A stretch of 26,014 nucleotides of DNA, from NCBI GenBank assembly GCA_041744075.1, contig JBGTLQ010000069.1, positions 1 through 26,014 on the forward strand, read 5' to 3'. The notes below the pieces were generated by a model that was not told where the DNA came from, did not search any database, and worked only from the letters and a program-made list of their open reading frames with translations. The stretch comes from JAJTZA01 sp041744075. GTDB taxonomy: Bacteria > Verrucomicrobiota > Verrucomicrobiia > Chthoniobacterales > Terrimicrobiaceae. Shown here piece by piece: positions 24,675 to 26,014 of the stretch (its first letter is position 1; each line of letters opens with the position of its first letter). Position numbers and translations under genes: made by a program.

Positions 24675-26014
24675 ATGTCTGATCGCATCTCCTTCGGCAA
24701 ACTCCACGAGACCATCCAACCTCCTAACCTGATCGAACTTCAGATCAATTCCTACGAGGAATTTTTTCAGACCGGGGTGGAACCTTCCAAGCGCAAGAAT
24801 GTGGGGCTTCAGGCCGTTTTCCGCGAATTCTTTCCAATTTTTGGTTTTGAAGAAAAGTCGAGCTTGGATTTTGTCAGCTATGACCTTGGTGATCCGAAGA
24901 TGTCGGCCTTGGAATGTCAGCGAGAAGGCCAAACCTTCTCGGCCCCTCTTTATGTAACGTTCCGTTACAAAGACGACAAGAGCACAAAGGAAGAAAAAGT
25001 CTATATGGGCGAAATTCCCCTCATGACTCCTCAAGGCACCTTCGTGGTGAACGGGGCCGAACGTGTGGTGGTCAGCCAGCTGCACCGCTCCCCTGGTATC
25101 TGCTTCGAAACCAGCGTCCATCTCAATGGTAAGTTGCTACACGGATTCCGGATCATTCCTGACCGCGGTTCATGGATCGAAGTCCAGTTTGATACCAGCG
25201 ACCTGCTCTATGTGTATTTGGATCGCCGCAAACGCCGCAGGAAGTTTCTTGCGACCACGTTCCTTCGCACTCTTGGGTTCCCATCTGACGAAGCGATCAT
25301 CAAGTTGTTCTATGACATTGTGGATCTCAAGCTCAGCGAGACCCTTGATGAAGAAGAGATTGCGACCAAGGTGCTTATTGCCGACGTTTTGGATGGCGAC
25401 ATCACCGTGGCGCGCGCTTTTGAACCTCTCAATGCCGCAGCCGTCAGGGACCTCCTTGCACTCGGTCACAAAACCGTCAAAGTGGTTGATACCAAGGAAG
25501 ATGACACGATCATCAAATCCTTGAAAAAAGACCCTGCTCATGACGAGGACGAGGCGCTTAAGGACATTTACCGCAAGATCCGCCCCGGCGACCCACCAAC
25601 CGTTCAAAACGCCCGCGGGATGCTCAAACGCCTCTTCCATGACCCCAAGCGCTACGATTTGGGCCGTGTGGGACGTCACAAAATCAACCAAAAGCTCGGT
25701 CTTGGTGTTTCTCAAGATGAGCGGACGCTGACGAAGGAAGACTTCATCGCGGCCATGAAATATCTGGTCGATCTTCGCCGCGGCGAAGGAATGATTGATG
25801 ATATCGATCACTTGGGCAGCCGCCGCGTTCGCACGGTTGGTGAACTTCTTGCGAATCAATGCCGTGTGGGCTTGGCCCGCACCGAACGCCTTGTTCGTGA
25901 AAGAATGACCCTTTTTGATATCGGTGTTGACCAGATCACCCCTCAAAAGCTGATCAACCCGAAATCCCTGAGCGCCGTTGTTCGCGACTTCTTCGGACGT
26001 TCTCAGCTTAGTCA
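24675..26014 (+). CDS. rpoB: RNA polymerase beta subunit, 5' part
   Basis: The first 446 codons of the beta subunit; the gene continues beyond the window. The protein begins MSDRISFGKL and has LIELQINSYEEFF, MGEIPLMTPQGTFVVNGAERVVVSQLHRSPG (about 111-141), LGSRRVRTVGELL and, at the very end, DFFGRSQLS, which is the start of the rifampicin-binding region. The end corresponds to about E. coli residue 512, so this protein is about 66 residues shorter over the same span, suggesting it lacks the E. coli lineage insertion in the second lobe. ATG 24675 matches the family start but has no Shine-Dalgarno. Confidence 0.98.
   Translation, partial: MSDRISFGKLHETIQPPNLIELQINSYEEFFQTGVEPSKRKNVGLQAVFREFFPIFGFEEKSSLDFVSYDLGDPKMSALECQREGQTFSAPLYVTFRYKDDKSTKEEKVYMGEIPLMTPQGTFVVNGAERVVVSQLHRSPGICFETSVHLNGKLLHGFRIIPDRGSWIEVQFDTSDLLYVYLDRRKRRRKFLATTFLRTLGFPSDEAIIKLFYDIVDLKLSETLDEEEIATKVLIADVLDGDITVARAFEPLNAAAVRDLLALGHKTVKVVDTKEDDTIIKSLKKDPAHDEDEALKDIYRKIRPGDPPTVQNARGMLKRLFHDPKRYDLGRVGRHKINQKLGLGVSQDERTLTKEDFIAAMKYLVDLRRGEGMIDDIDHLGSRRVRTVGELLANQCRVGLARTERLVRERMTLFDIGVDQITPQKLINPKSLSAVVRDFFGRSQLS

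Noticed and set aside
25170..25946. 258-residue minus-strand open frame
   Set aside because: It is antisense to rpoB, with no recognisable features; open only because of rpoB codon composition.

Overview
The window looks like ordinary chromosome from a Gram-negative bacterium. The most likely source is the PVC group, probably a Verrucomicrobiota lineage. This is inferred from the RpoB sequence FFGRSQLS at the rifampicin region, a subtilase C-terminal domain with the 'DxDxDxxPNLIEYLAG ... STNLVNW ... FLRI' pattern common in that phylum, a stand-alone LAB_N membrane protein, and a class A RNase P RNA. LptF/G-type, HtrA and lipoprotein genes indicate an outer membrane. No CRISPR array, insertion sequence, integrase or rRNA is visible.

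Left part (1-6600): an AT-rich leader precedes an exported subtilisin-like protease (438-2363) and ribulose-phosphate 3-epimerase (2440-3099). Convergent to these is a leftward mobA-like/kamA-like pair (4967-3102). A tRNA-Gln(CUG) with its own hairpin terminator follows, then two overlapping unknown genes (5328-6033), then the RNase P RNA with a strong terminator.

Middle part (6840-13000): leftward genes for a secreted DUF4331 protein and for a transglutaminase-like protein plus an L,D-transpeptidase lipoprotein; rightward methyltransferase and nadA; and a leftward PHP-type histidinol-phosphatase-like gene.

Right part (13066-22820): nine leftward genes run almost without gaps. In transcription order they are an LptF/G-type permease, an HtrA/DegS-like protease, a DUF983 zinc-ribbon membrane protein, a LAB_N protein, an unknown three-helix membrane protein, a MoxR ATPase, a von Willebrand A protein, a sensor histidine kinase and an OmpR/PhoB-type regulator. 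I read this as an envelope biogenesis and envelope-stress block that carries its own two-component system. Just after moxR, upstream of the VWA-kinase-regulator genes, are four TGT-led units repeated exactly every 11 bp (16988-17031). This resembles a binding site for an OmpR/PhoB-family regulator and is the most interesting non-coding signal here.

Far right (22964-26014): an anaerobic sulfatase-maturase-type radical SAM gene points left. A 457-bp divergent intergenic region holds a good promoter with A-tracts and a hairpin plus T-run, followed by the 5' part of rpoB, which runs off the window. The genes immediately left of rpoB are not rplJ/rplL.
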